Shown: positions 34,012 through 47,924 of the stretch, one piece after another
Numbering within the stretch: position 1 is the stretch's first letter
Layout of the letters: each line of letters starts with the position of its first letter
Assembly: GCA_910591455.2 (NCBI GenBank)
Contig: OU342818.1
Span: 22,334,427-22,398,426 of the forward strand
DNA: 64,000 bases
Direction: 5' to 3'
Source of the DNA: Pholis gunnellus
Lineage: Eukaryota > Chordata > Actinopteri > Perciformes > Pholidae
Notes under the pieces: generated by a model
Told to the model about the DNA's origin: nothing
Database searches by the model: none
Seen by the model: only the letters and a program-made list of their open reading frames with translations
Made by a program: the position numbers and the translations under genes

Positions 34012-37000
34012 CTGAGGGGGGGGGGGGGGGGGGGCAAAGAAAGGGCAACAGGTCAGTTCACTTATTAGATTAGACTGGATGGAATGTTCGTGATCGGGCC
34101 AGCTGCAGATACCAAGATACAAGAGGTACAAAAACATGAACAGAGCCACTGCAAACTCTAATATAGAGCTAAAGTAAAAAACACATCAAACGTATCTACG
34201 ATCAGAAAATGTGTCTAAAAAAGAAATATAATCACTTCTCAGATGGATATAATGGGAACATAAAATGCTTTCAATGCGAGGTTGTGCCGGCGCTGTCTTG
34301 TTTGGCACAGAACAGAAATGAAACGTTCTGCCTACAACTAGTGAAGTGCTTGACGACATGTCTGAACAGAACAATGACGGGCTTTGTTTCAGAGCAACAG
34401 CATGATGTGTCGAACCAAATGATTCTCTCCCAGACAGTCCTTCTCACTGTGCTTCTCCCGGCCAAATTGAATTAGAACAATTACAGTGAGGCGTGGAAGG
34501 TGGAAAGAGATAGTTTGAGGGAAGCCGAGTTGAAAGAGAGAACCGTAAAAAAGAGAAAACTGACAGGTGTGCTATCACGTGTGGCGAGCTAAATAAACTG
34601 TGAGAGGGGAAAGATGGCATCAAATGTAAGTGGGAGGGGAAGAGAGGGCTGAAGACGAAGCAGAGGCTGCCAGGTTTGGCATGGAGCTGCCATCACCTCT
34701 GCCAGCAGTTGGCAATGAAAAAGTGTGAAAGATAAAGAATGAAAGGCAGAGAAGTGGCCGGCACACACAAACACTGTGGGGAGACTGGTGCCAGGAGGTA
34801 CAGGAGGAGGAGAAACTAGGGCATTTAAACTGGGCGGACCTGGACAGCCCACATGGAGAGACTAAAACCTGATCAGCTCCTGTGGAAAGGGAGTGGATTC
34901 AGAACTGTGTGTGTGTGTGTGTGTGAAGCATTTGCACTGCATATTGATCTATGTTGAACATACTCTGCATTCACATATGGTGCAGGAGTCCTGTTTCCAG
35001 CGCTCTCCATTTGTCCGCTCACGTCCCTTACTGTCAGTGCAGTCGGTCTTGCTCTGACGGGCCTCAAGTCTTTTAATCTGCAAGGACACAAGGACACAAG
35101 GACACAAGGACACAAGCATTTACTCAGAGGAGCAGTTGTCTGTGGTCAAATCACCGCCACATGACGCTCTCCCTGTCAACACATTTTTATAAAACTTGAG
35201 TCACATATACGTGAGAATGTGCACACATTCCCTATCATGACCACAACAACCCAGCATCTTCTAACAACAGACCTTTACTATAAACAGGGCTCAACATGAA
35301 GGGTTTCACCATTTTGAGAAATTGGCAAGCAATTCTTGGTCTTTGGTTGCCATCGCTGGCAACTACTACTTAACATATAAGAGATAGGGACAGCAGAATA
35401 AATACATGTTTCATATGTGTTGCTTTAGTGGTATTTACATATGGCTGTTATAGACAGAACCTGAACCAGACCACGTTGCATATGCGTTGTTATGAATCCA
35501 ACCGCACTTCTTGGCAGGACCCGCCCTGCATAGCTGGTTGAGGCAGGGATGATTGGTTGAGGAATAGTTAGTTAGGGTAGCCCATTGGTCAGGGTCTGAT
35601 CAAATCCGTTGCTTGTACCTCGCATTGATGCCTGGCTTCAATGCTACTGATAATGCAAGGCGGAGCCTATGACGTAAGCACAGGTTTAACTTGGTGGCCA
35701 GTGAGGCCAACACGCTCTCATGCGTGTGTTTTTAGAAACAAATCTGTGTTTTCACTTTACCCCGACTTTAAAAGGCTGCACCAGAAGAAAAAGTCCGGCT
35801 GGTGCTATCCGGAGCTATTAACTGTACCGCGAACATGTTAATGTGAAACATGTCTCTGTGTCAATGTGTTCGACTGTGAATGGGACAGGCATGCAGCATG
35901 TTCAGAGATGAGACTCACCTGCTTTCGTAAACTTGTGATCGTCTTCTGCATGTCGGACACAAAGTCCTGGAAGTCGTTGATTGATGGTTCAGTGCTTTTT
36001 TTGGAGGTCACAGTAACATTTACAATATTTTGTCCAGCTTCCTCCACTGGACTGCAACGACAAAGGTACAAACATCTCGATTGAAACTTACAAGTTAATC
36101 GTTGAAGTTAATCCTGCCAATCCTGAATGAATGTGACGCACAGAAAACTTTCACTTCAAAGATTCAGATTCAGAGTAGGTGTTTCAGTAACATGATAGTC
36201 ACATACTGTCACCACATTGTCCATCTAAACACTTGTCACGCTGTGTTACCTGTTCTCCTGGATGCTGTTGGCAGGGCTCTCCTCTTTGTAGCTGTGCTCA
36301 GCTGATCGGCGTCCTCTAAAGTGGTATGACAGGGCGTTGAACTGACCCTTGGTTCTGCAGTCTGTTGGGGTTAAGCACAACACAACACGCTGGAGTTCAC
36401 TAACTGAGGCAGAAACCATCACTGACACTGACGAGAAGAGGAATCTTCATTGTTGTACCCGTAGACTATGAAACATGGACGTAGTCTCTGTGATGTCACC
36501 CATAGTCACTGAAGAGCTGTTGTGAAAAGCTGTGTGATTTAAATAAAGTTATTATCATTGTCAATAATAAAGGAAACCTGTGCAGGAACATAAGGTTAAT
36601 GTATTCCATCTGTGCACAAACACACATACAGCCACCATGCATGCCATACATACACACAAACATAGACAAATGCTGATGCCACATTCTCTGTGCTTCAAAG
36701 TGCTGATGTGAGACTTTGAGGCTGATTGTATTACCATCACTGCACCCAGATCAAAGAAAACAAACGACCCACACACTGTCACAGAACCCTGCTTGTGCCC
36801 CTGAACACACCTGGGGCATGCTGAGCATCAGCATAGAGCAACAACAGACGGTCCACAATAAACCTGAGGGAGGACAGATGATGGGACCAGGTCCTGTAGT
36901 TAGTCTGCTCTGCTCCCTCAGAGCGCCTTTGATTTACCAGATCAGAGTTTGTAAAAGACAAAGACTATCTAAACACAACAGGACGTCCTATCTCGTGCTG

Positions 37001-40000
37001 ATAGACATACATGAGCGCACAGATGCACGCTTACACACACACACACACATTGAAGTTCTCAGCGATGTCCTCTCTCTTTATGGAGCTAAACACAACTGTG
37101 AATCAGCCTTACTGACAGACAGACACAAGTGCGTTAACTTCCTCCCTCCCTCTTCTTTCTGTTTATTAGCTGAGCTCTTCCCTCGTACATTCTGTGGAGG
37201 GAGGGTCAGAATCTGGGATGAAAGGAGAATAATTAAGAGGCACCATGTGTTGCTTATTAACATGTTTGTTACCCTGTAGCTTGTTCTCCCAAGACAATGG
37301 ATTGATGAAACTGACTATTTTATATCACAACAGTGTACTGAACCCATTTTCCTCAAGCGTCTACATCACACAAGAATTCATTCATCCTACATGCAACACA
37401 CATATATTCTGAATAAAACCATAGAAAGGCCACATTATGTCACTAAAGAACATTGTACTTTCCATTTACCACCCAGAAGACACTGGAGCAGTTTATAAAC
37501 ATGAAAAACTAACTTACACCGAGATAAAGAAAGCAATCTTGGACTATCATGTTGCTCCTGTAAGCCCTATCTAAAGGCTCTGCTGATAGGAATTATTCAT
37601 TTTTGAATACTTCAAGCTCATTCAACAAAGTTCATCAATGTTTTCATTAAAGATCATTGCTTAGCTTTCAGTCCCTGTTACATATTCTAATCCCAGCCAA
37701 TTGCTCTTTCTTACAATGAAGTCCCATCTTCAAATAAATGATAGAAACAAGCAGTAAAACCCCTAATGCTGGTTTATTATAACAGCAGGGGGGCCTCTTC
37801 GTTCATCTCCTTTTCACTTTGTCAGCTGCACACACGGGTGGAATGTTTAAACATCCAAATACAATCTCTTCCCTGCACAGATAACGGGAGCAGTCTCTGA
37901 AAAGTACAGTATTGGTTATGTCATGAGGGTTTCACTGAAGTGGTGATCCGGCAGAGTAGCAATGGCGAGACATTTTACAGCATTTGACTTCCAACTTTCA
38001 CAACAAAACAAAATCCCCATCCGACAGAAGGAAGTTTTCTTTTCTCTCAGAGAAATGATCCCAGACATTGTTTCTCTACAGTCAAATCTCCTTTTCACTC
38101 TGAGGTGCTGAAGCCTGAAACTATGTTTATTCTTCATCTCTGCCTCCAAGTTTCACACACAGTCAAGCAACAAGCATCTATGTGACCTGAGCCATACAGA
38201 CAGAGAAGAACCTTTCCCCTTTCAAAGGGGCTGCTCTAAATTGCAACATAAAACAAGTGTTTCATGTGAGGCCAGGCTGCCTTGAGGAAGATGTTATCAA
38301 AGGGAAACAAAGTGTGACGATTTTGTGCGGCTTGAATTTGACGAAACAGTTCCAACACTAGACCAGTCAGCTGAAACGTCGAGGCAACTTCCTGTGCTGT
38401 TACACCATGTGTACTTTCATCAAAAAAGGCACACGCTTTTAAAGATTAGTCGCAATGATGAAAGATGTGAGAGGTTATGATTTTCAGAATAAAACCACAC
38501 TAACACTGGATTTGGAAAAATCTTTTTTCAGCACCTGTAATTCATATTTGCAGCTAATTTATGTAAATCGATAGTGCCATAAAAAAAGTTTTGAAGTTAA
38601 AACTTAATATAGAATCATGAATTTACACTGGCCTTGTTATGAACACCTCTACAATCCATTGTAAACAAATACACCATAACTGAGAACAACATCAGTAAGA
38701 GCTAATATGTGTCTTCCTCTACTCGGTAGTCATGACGACGTGTCCTTGGGCTAGATACCGAACCCCCAAATTGCCATCGGTGTGTGTGAGTGAATGATTC
38801 GTTTAGATCCAGATGAACAGGTGGCTCTTTGTATGGCAGCCTCTGCCATCAGTGTAGGAATGTGTGTGTGAATGTTGACATGTAGCGTGAAGCCCTTTGA
38901 GTGGTTGGAAGAATAGAAAGGTGCAATACAAATGCAAGAACATTTAACAATGAATCCTATCTTTGTCACGACAAATCTTTTTGTTGACTGAGTCAAACAG
39001 ATGATAGTGATCCCGTCTGAGGTTCGTTGTGTTGTACCAGAATGCTTCATGCTTCCATGACGTACGGCGTGATGATTGAGTGTGGCTTTGTGGCTCAAAG
39101 GCAGTAAAACTGCCTGTGCCAAAGCACACTGACTATAATCCTGCGAGACTATTCTTCTTATTCTCCATCTTCTGTACAAAAGTTTGATGTGCTTCTTGTC
39201 CCAGAGTGATGCTAACACCTGCGCAAAAAGTACATCAAACGTGCGGCCTGATCGGGAAAGGTGTACTACGACTTTTTTCAGAGATTCGCCCAGCTGGTTT
39301 CCCCCAAATTTTGAAAAACGGAGCAAAAGTTCTAAAATTGACTTGAATGGGGTTTCGCCACGAAGAGAGCTAAAAAAAACACTTAAATTTGGGCCCACAT
39401 TGGCTAGCCATACATTAATGTAGAAAAACGATTCAAAGTTTAGAACGTTGACAAAACGCTACACTTTATTGAGCCAAATGGGCATTTTGATAGCTAGCAC
39501 AGTTTTTATGAAGTCACAGATTAAGTTTCAGGAGAATTTTGGGTCCGTTTCAGATTTTATAATGGGTGTGTATTGCATGGCTCGTTAAGTGCTAGAGTGA
39601 TGACATCACGGTCAGAGTGGAGCAGAGCATGAAAAGTATTCTGCGATTTTTACAAACAAATTGCTTCGAGTCCCACAATGTTTACTCTTTATACACCAAT
39701 TTTGATCAAAAAGCTTGGAAATTTTGTGTTGGTCGCACGCATGTGTCTATGGAATCCAACAGACTTATACATTTGGCTCAAAGAGCCGCAGAGCGACATG
39801 AACTCCAACCAACTGCTCCATTAGACTCCATGTTAAATCTGACCACTAATTTCTCAAAGAAAGCAGACGGTACCAGTTTTGTATATTGCTCTGGAGCTCA
39901 CATTTTAACCCCACAAACATAAAAACCACATCAGCGCCTTAGAGTCTTATCTCTCTCATGGTACCCGTATGTTGTTGATTGGACTCATGGTTTTGGTATC

Positions 40001-43000
40001 GGGGGCAGAGGTTTGACAGGTAGTTTTGTTGAAAAACCCTGTACAGCAGAGGTCTTCAACAGGGGGTCCGCGGAGGTACTGCAGGGGGGTCGTGACAAAA
40101 TTAGAAAATTTTTTATATATATATTTTTTTCCAAACATGAATCTGTTCATTATTGTAATAGTTCAGTATTGTATGCAAGATAACAGGTATGTATGTTTAA
40201 AATGAAAACGTCAATTTGAATAGCTTGTAATCATGATTATCATGCAATTGACAGACAATGATGATATTGGCATTGATATCAGCTGAAGGTATGTTTCTAA
40301 ATGTCAGTGGCACGGCCCCTCTACTCACTGTACCTTCACATGTTTAAAATAACAACATGAATATATCAACCTGTGTATTATTTGAATAGCTTAGTATTGA
40401 ATGCACAATACAGAGGTATGTTTATACATGGCACTAGGCCCAGTTTCATATAAAACACAATGTTATACAATATATATAGTCGGGGGTCCCTGCTCCATCT
40501 CTCTATCAGTTTGGGGGTCCTTGGCCTGAAAAACATTGAAGACCCCTGTAGCTGACGCTGACCGGCGTATAAACGTTGCCATGACAACACCAGAAGTTGA
40601 TTTCGCGATTTGTATTATTTTTTGTTTATTTCTACAATTATAATACATTACGTTTACTGTAATTTTGGGTACCTTATGTTAAACTCGTAACCGTCTTGCC
40701 CTTGTTTTACTCATGATGATAGACGAGCTTTTGTTTTGTAACGTGACCATTAAACCGGAAGTTAAGCGGAGCTCAGAAAGATGAGAAATGGCGGGTGAAA
40801 ACAGCAAACTTTTTCTTTCCCCTCTGTTGTACTGCTGGTCTACCAGGCGAACACGGTAAAGTTTATTCAGTTAACTCATTACTGTTATACTTGTTGTAGG
40901 TAATGAGAGACAGAGTATTTGTTTCTTTGTTGTTTGTACATGAAGCTGTTTTGTGTCTTCTAGTTTTCCCGGTGTTCCATGAGAGGACAATAATAAACGT
41001 GAACATCAGTAAGAAGCGTGGACTCTTTTATGACCAGTGTGGATACATACCCCTGCTGTGCAGTCTAACCCTCTTAATTAGCCTCTAACACCCTTTCAAA
41101 ATAAAAGCCCCACAGATTGAATTCTAACCGGAATGCTTGTCAAAGCCTGTCATTTTATATCCTCTGTACGTGTGTGTCAAACATTATGATTCTGTCTCCT
41201 CTCCCCCTCTCTCGCCCACCCAGTCCCAACCTTTCAAAATAAAAGTCCCTTGGAGTAACTATCTTAACATGAAGCTCAGAATGAGGTTCATGTTAAGAAA
41301 TGTTAAATTCAAGTATTTCCATCACAAGCTAACGCTCCCATCATTTCTAAAGGCTTCTCAAATAAAGCTGTATCTCCAATACAGAAATGACGGGAGTGAT
41401 TTGTGGTATATTGTGATATATATATATATTGCGACGTCTTCGGGCAGTAGAAGCCACACTGTCAAAATGTATTGCGAAATTTTCTAGTTTAAACTTGCTC
41501 TCACCTTCACAGCAGTCCTGCCACATGCGCAGGTCAATCTGAGGGATGTCGTCACAGCTGCCGTAGCCGTGGGGCAGCTCGGCCACCCTGAAGACATCCT
41601 GCTGGACACGTGTGATGTTGTCCCCGTTGTCGCACAGCACCCGTGTCAGAGAGGCCTGCTTCAGCTGTGTCAGCTGGGCAGGAGAGAACACACCCGGGTT
41701 TTCATACCAGAACCTGAACCAGACAGACAGAACACAGGGAAGCGGGGAGTTTTTACCTCTCTTACTTTTACATGATGAAGGAACTCCTGATTCATAAAGA
41801 ATACTGTGACAGCAGAGGTTCTATACCCTTAGAGGTAATGTGTTTGTGAGGTGAGAAGTGTTGTGACCTTACTGTACCTGTCTCCATCCTGCAGCCGTTT
41901 GAACTGGGTTGCCAACAGACACATGAGGGTGGGCCCCACTCTGCTGCCAGGGACCAGGTCTTCAGCCATCAGCGCAGGGAACAGATCGATGTTCATAGGA
42001 GAGCCATACAGCCTGCCACACAGGAAAGAAAGTCAGGGACACTAAACTATGTGAATATATTACAATCCAGAATTATTATGGAGCACAAACTTCTCCAAAG
42101 TGAATATCAGTTAAACCATGATTTGTCTCAAAATGATGACACGTCCCTTATATGCTATCTTTAAACTGTTCACAGGCATGAATGATTATAGCCTACAGAT
42201 AAACTGGTTTCATTTGTTGTATGCTGGTCTAAAGCAAAGGCAGGAAAAATTCTAAAATTAGGAATAATCATCTTGAGTGTATAATTACCTCTGCAGTTTC
42301 TCTCTGACATTAGGATTCTTAATTTCGTTCCTCAGGTCATCAAAGGTCTGAGCCGAGGTCAGGTTGCAGAAGACCCTGTAATCATTGTACGGCGGTATAC
42401 CATGGTCCCTTCCTCTCTGTATATTCATGGCAGCCAGGTCCAGAGCCACAGCGTGGACCATGGAGAACAGCCTCTCCGTCAGCTCCGTATTCAGCAGCTG
42501 TGTGGACACCCGCATTTTGCCAGCGACGCCAAAGAGCCCGCGAATCAGCGGGTCAATGCCGCCCTCATTCACGATGCGGAACGGGGAGAAGAAAGCCCGG
42601 TGCAGGGAGATGTGTCCCTGAGGGATAGGCTGGAAGTCCTCGTCTAACCTGTAGAGTATTGGGTTGATGAGGGTGTGCCCGAAGCGGAACGCAGCTGTGG
42701 CGAAAGAGCTGAGGATGCCGGTGTTAATATTGGGGTTGTAACCAGTGTATGGCCCTATCAACTTCATGCCTGCCTCACCCAGGATCTAGGAGACGGGAAA
42801 GGGACCACAACAGTCTTTCTTAATCATTTCTACTTCAGTAGATTTCCCCTTGCGGGATGAATAAAGTATAATAAAAAAAATCACTGTTAATGAATGCATT
42901 TCTTTTTGTTATAACCATGGAAATAATGAGAAAATCTAATTAGAATCATAACAGAGAAACATTAGATGACAGCTGTTACCTTTGGCAACCAGTGCCTGTA

Positions 43001-46000
43001 GGTGATGTGCTGCATCTGGGCCCCCACTATCTTCCTGGCCTCGTGGTAGATGGTGTCCCCGTCCCAGTGGGGGTTGAGTCTCAGTAGCTCTGTAGCTATG
43101 CGGTTGTGTTCCCTGAACCACACTGTGTGCATGGCAGTCAGACCCAGCTGCTCATTGGCACGGTGATCTCCAGCTAAGAAACATGGAATTGGACTCTCGT
43201 TTTCATCCCTCATACACTCAGTGGGAGGTCCAGCAGCAAAGGGCAGGAGAGGCTTCCCTGTCCGCTGGATGATACCTTGCCGGAGCAGACCCCTTTGGCT
43301 GGCCAAATCTCGGATTTCCTCAGATTCGTGGCGCGAGTTGCCGTAGACGTTCGAAGCATCGATGTAAGAGGTCAGCTGGTTGATCTGTTCTCTTGGGTAC
43401 ACGCTGTTCATGAGAAGAGAGGTCATCCCGCTGCCGCACACGGGGCTGGACCGGACGAAGAACATGCAACGGGCACCACTCCGTAGCTGCCGTGGGTCAT
43501 TGGGTGGGAAGTGAATCGGGAAGCATGGCGGGTCATTGGTGCAGACCTGAGTGCACAGCTGGCCGTCGGAGAACCGCGACTGGCTGAGGGCCGCCACTGT
43601 CGAGTCCAAGTCGTGGTCCAGGAACTGGCCCCACTGCATCAGCATGTGAGTATAGCGGTCGTCAGGAGTGATGGTCTCCGTTCCGATCATGGTGGTGGAC
43701 ACCAACCTCGGCAGAGGTAGCCTGTAGCCATTATGCTGCTGCTCAGTGGCCCCTCTCGGCAAGTTAAAGCCATTGTCGTAGACCGACTTCAGGAGTCGTT
43801 CGAAGGCCGTGAGGGAGGCGCCCCACATCGGGTGCTGCAGGTTGTTGCAGGTGCCGTCATGGCTGCGGTACTTCTGGTGGAAGCAAATGTCGGAGCAGTT
43901 GTTAAAGCGACGGTGGGCCGTGCAGCCCGACAGGTTGGCGATCACATCCAGAAAGTGAGGGGACACCAGGTCGTTGTAGCGGAATGCTGTGGGAAAGCAA
44001 CAGAAAGCACACATGCAGAGGCTGGATAAGTGTTAAAATGCTTCATTTGGGTAAAGTGCAACACCATCCAAGCCTTTTAGGATTACTGTTTAGGATAAAC
44101 AGTAATCTAGTGTCTATTACATATTATTCACATACATGTATTACATTCTTTTTTATAGCAGACAGAGAGTAGCAAGCACCTCCTGTCCCGAGGGCACAGG
44201 TTGCAGTGTGTCGCTAACCTGCCCTGACTTGCTTTGATATGCGAGAGCTCCTCTGTGAAAGCTCCAGTGTGCAGCATATCAAAGTGCATGTGTGTGTGGG
44301 TCTGTGGTGTGTTATGGTGCATGCATGAGAACAAGTGTGAAGTGTGTGAGGCCAACCTCAATGAGGGCTGGGTGAGACTTCCTGTCTGAATACCAAAGCC
44401 CGTTACCGGCTTCAACACCCCCCAACCCTCATTCTCTCACTTTACACACCTTGTTGGTGTGTGGTTTTCTGTGTGAATGTGTGTGACTACAGAGAGTGGG
44501 CAAACAGTGTGGTGTGTTGCCCTCTCTGATAAAAAGAGATACAATAAAAACAGCACGTTTGTTTCTGCTGACGGGCAGAAAACTGTCTGTTAGCTTGGTT
44601 TGGGGCCAGTGCAACAATGAACACTTGGTTGTTGGCATGAGTAAAGAAAACACTGTCTCTGTCTCTCTTTGTTCATATCACACACAGCTCATTTCTCTTT
44701 CCCCGCCTCTCTTTTTCCTCCAACACTAACTTTCACCTGAATGTTTCCCCCTTGACAGCCTGAAACTCTTAGTTTACATACTATCAATCCTCTCTTTTTT
44801 CTTTATAAATATGCTCTTGTTCAGCCAAAGTTTTCCTAAGCACTACATCTGAGACTCCATCCCCCAAAACACAGACTGTGTCACACAACCAGTCAATTTG
44901 ACCTTTGTGCTGTTAAATTTAACCCTCCATTACAATGAGTACTTTCATGCACCATAAAGCCATTTTCCGTGCATATATGAATGCAAACAAAGACAGATGC
45001 TTATACATATAAACATCCGAATCAACCCATGCTCTGCTGGTCTCCCCACTCACATGTAGAATTAAGACAATCTGTACACCAACACTCACCATTTTAAAAT
45101 GTGTCTTGTGCTCGGCAGTGTGACATAGGGCTAATAAAACTGTTTACGGGCTCCTCGGCAACTGCTCCACGATTACGTCTCTACGCCTCGGGTCACGCTT
45201 AAGAGAAAATGGCATACAGATGCAGGGCCTCTCCGCAGCCAAACGTTGCTCACAAAAACATCCATCGAGTGGTTGAGAATTAAATTACTGGTTCATGAGA
45301 CTTTGCTGAGGAGACTGGATGGGAGCTTCTTACTGAATCCAAAGTGAGACTTTAGTAAGATGTTGTGTGTTTCACAAGAAAATGTCATTTCCATTCATCC
45401 TCCGAATAGCTACACCTGCTTATCCTCGAGGGTTTGTCAAAACAGATATTACTAAGACAACAATGGACTGGTTGTTGGCCGTGGACCAGAGCTGTCCTAG
45501 CCTACAGCCTCGTTAAATCTGCCCACATACTGTAGATATGAAAACGTATCTATTTCCTCCAACAAAGTTAAAATAACATCTTCATCAATAAAGGGATTTT
45601 TCGTGGACAGTGTATGTTACAACCTCTTCCCATGTATTGATGACTGTCATGTAGTGTTCAGTGCATGTACTAACAAATCTTTATCAACGGATCTTCAAAG
45701 TCAACTGACTGTTGTGCATCACTATTGCTACTAACTGCATCATTAGCTTTTAGCACTGTTGACCTGAGAGCTCCGTTGTCTGCTCAACCGTGACTCACAG
45801 TACTTGCTTTCTCATTAAAAGCATATTAAAGGTTCTATCAGAGACAGTTCAAAAAGTAGACCGTATCTGTGTGAGAGGTCTATGAACTCCAACGGGAGAG
45901 GTGAACTCCAACAGATTCTTTCACTCATTTTTCACCAGAAAGCCACATATCTTCAGAACATTTTAAAACTATAAATAGCATTTTGCATCTGTCTCAGCAA

Positions 46001-47882
46001 CACACTCTCGATCTGTCAGTCTGAATCAGCACTGAATATCGTACCATATGAAAGATGATGCATTCACTTACTGACATACATACTGAAGTGCATTTGAATT
46101 GTAATCCAACAACTAATGTTAAAAAATAAAGTGACTACGCATCTTTGAACTGAACTGAACGAAAGTGATTAGAATCTGCAAAACGTTTCCACCTCAGGAC
46201 AAACTTGAGTCCCCAGAAAACAAGATGAAAACCATTTTGTCTTGATGATGTCAGACTTTTCGAGACGCAAACAACTATTAATCATTTCCTCCAAGCATTA
46301 GGTTGTTCCAGTGATTATTCCCAATGCTACAAAGACAGCATAATCAACAGCAACGGTGTGCCAAAGGCTCCACCCTGCAACGCCAGTAAGCCAGAGAGCA
46401 GACTCCCATGGGCCCTCCGAGGTGGTTCACAGCCTGACAGAGAGACTTGGCTTTCTTTCAGACACAGGACGCCTTTGAGGACATGACACTCTCCTTCGTA
46501 GTGATGCAATAAAAGAAGCAGGATAAACAAACTGCTACACAGCTCATTGTTAGTAGTTGTCAATGTTTGGTTTGTGTAGCTAAAATAACTTCATTCATAT
46601 TATCACCGGCATCAACAATCTGAAGAAAACCTTTTTATCAAATTTGACAATCAAAAGAAAAAGTGAAGTAAAACTTCAAAGTCACGTCAAATTGCTCGAC
46701 AAAATTTCAGGTAAAATAAGCCCATGATGTTGGCTTTGGGTTGATAGTGAAATGATCCGCTATAATATTTGTTCGATCCACAAAGGCAACTTCAAATGGC
46801 AGAAAGAGAGACAGAGCTTAATGTAACTGGAACAAACAGCAACTTGACTGGCTGAACTGCCAATGTTCTTACCCAACATACCGATTTCATTTAGTCAAGA
46901 AAGAGTTCATCTACAAAGTCTCAATTGACTCTTCAGAAGTCCCGCCCCTTTTCGCTCCGTGCTCCAATAACAGTTGAGCAAGCTTGGAACCTGGCAGAAC
47001 CTCGGCCAACTTTCCCTTTTCCTGTTATACTTAGATATGCTACATCTGTTCAAAGGTAACTTTACCATGAAAGTCAGATCACATTGTATGTAGTCACGTC
47101 TTAAGATAGCTCATGTTAGCAGAACGCTAGCTAATCGCTACATCAAGAGGAGTTAGCCGACTGTCAGATCACCAACGTCTGCCAGGTTTGTTCCTTCATA
47201 TTTTAGTGGTAACGTTCAACAGATTTGGAAAAGGACAGATTTGGATGCTGACATATTTCAAAGATGATTTATTGTTGGCCAGAAAAGAGAAAGATCTCCC
47301 TCTCCGTGTTTCCTGTCTCTCTACACTGTCAGCTCTCAAATAACGGCAAAAAGCAAAAGAAGGAGGATGTGCCTTCACAGTCTTTTTCTCTGAGCATCTT
47401 TACACAGATCGGCTAAATCTCATCAGTCCTGGTGTACAGACACATTTTACACAGCCAACCTGAGGTCTCATTAAAATCAAATAGTTACAGCCTTGTTCAT
47501 ACATGTGCAGACACTTGCACAGTAAAGTAATCAAAGGTACAGCCTTTTTCAGTAGCAGCACAGAAAATGTGGTCATAAGACTCACCGGTGCCGTTGGTGT
47601 CGACCATGAGACCCTGGTTCACGTGGTTCTGGATGAGCAGAAGAGTCTGCTCGAAGATCTCCCCGGCACGCGCTTGCTCCACTGTGTAGGGGTCACGTGG
47701 ATACCGGAAGAGCGCTAGCAACTCTCCTGGGGTACGAGGCTGACTGGAGGGACAGAGACACGGTGTAAGTAGTAGGGAGTAGGGGAGAACCAAAGAGCAA
47801 GTATTGAAGTATTGAAACATGAACAATTTATTTGACATCTTAATGGGTTTCACTTTTTCTGTATATACATACACAAAAAAAA

Positions 47883-47924
<42 letters not shown>

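Larger units (their letters stand above)
36362..41504 (-). other. pxdn: Longest pxdn intron seen (5.1 kb), repeat-bearing
   Basis: It separates the peroxidase domain from the convertase-site exon. It contains a truncated SINE (38729-38945) and a hAT-like MITE (40047-40548). The sequence at 39180-39910 has open frames on both strands but no recognised protein and may be another old repeat. Confidence 0.7.

Noticed and set aside
42385..44029. Plus-strand open frames of 60-98 codons opposite the pxdn peroxidase exons
   Set aside because: They are shadows of the strongly coding minus strand; the minus frame matches peroxidasin throughout.
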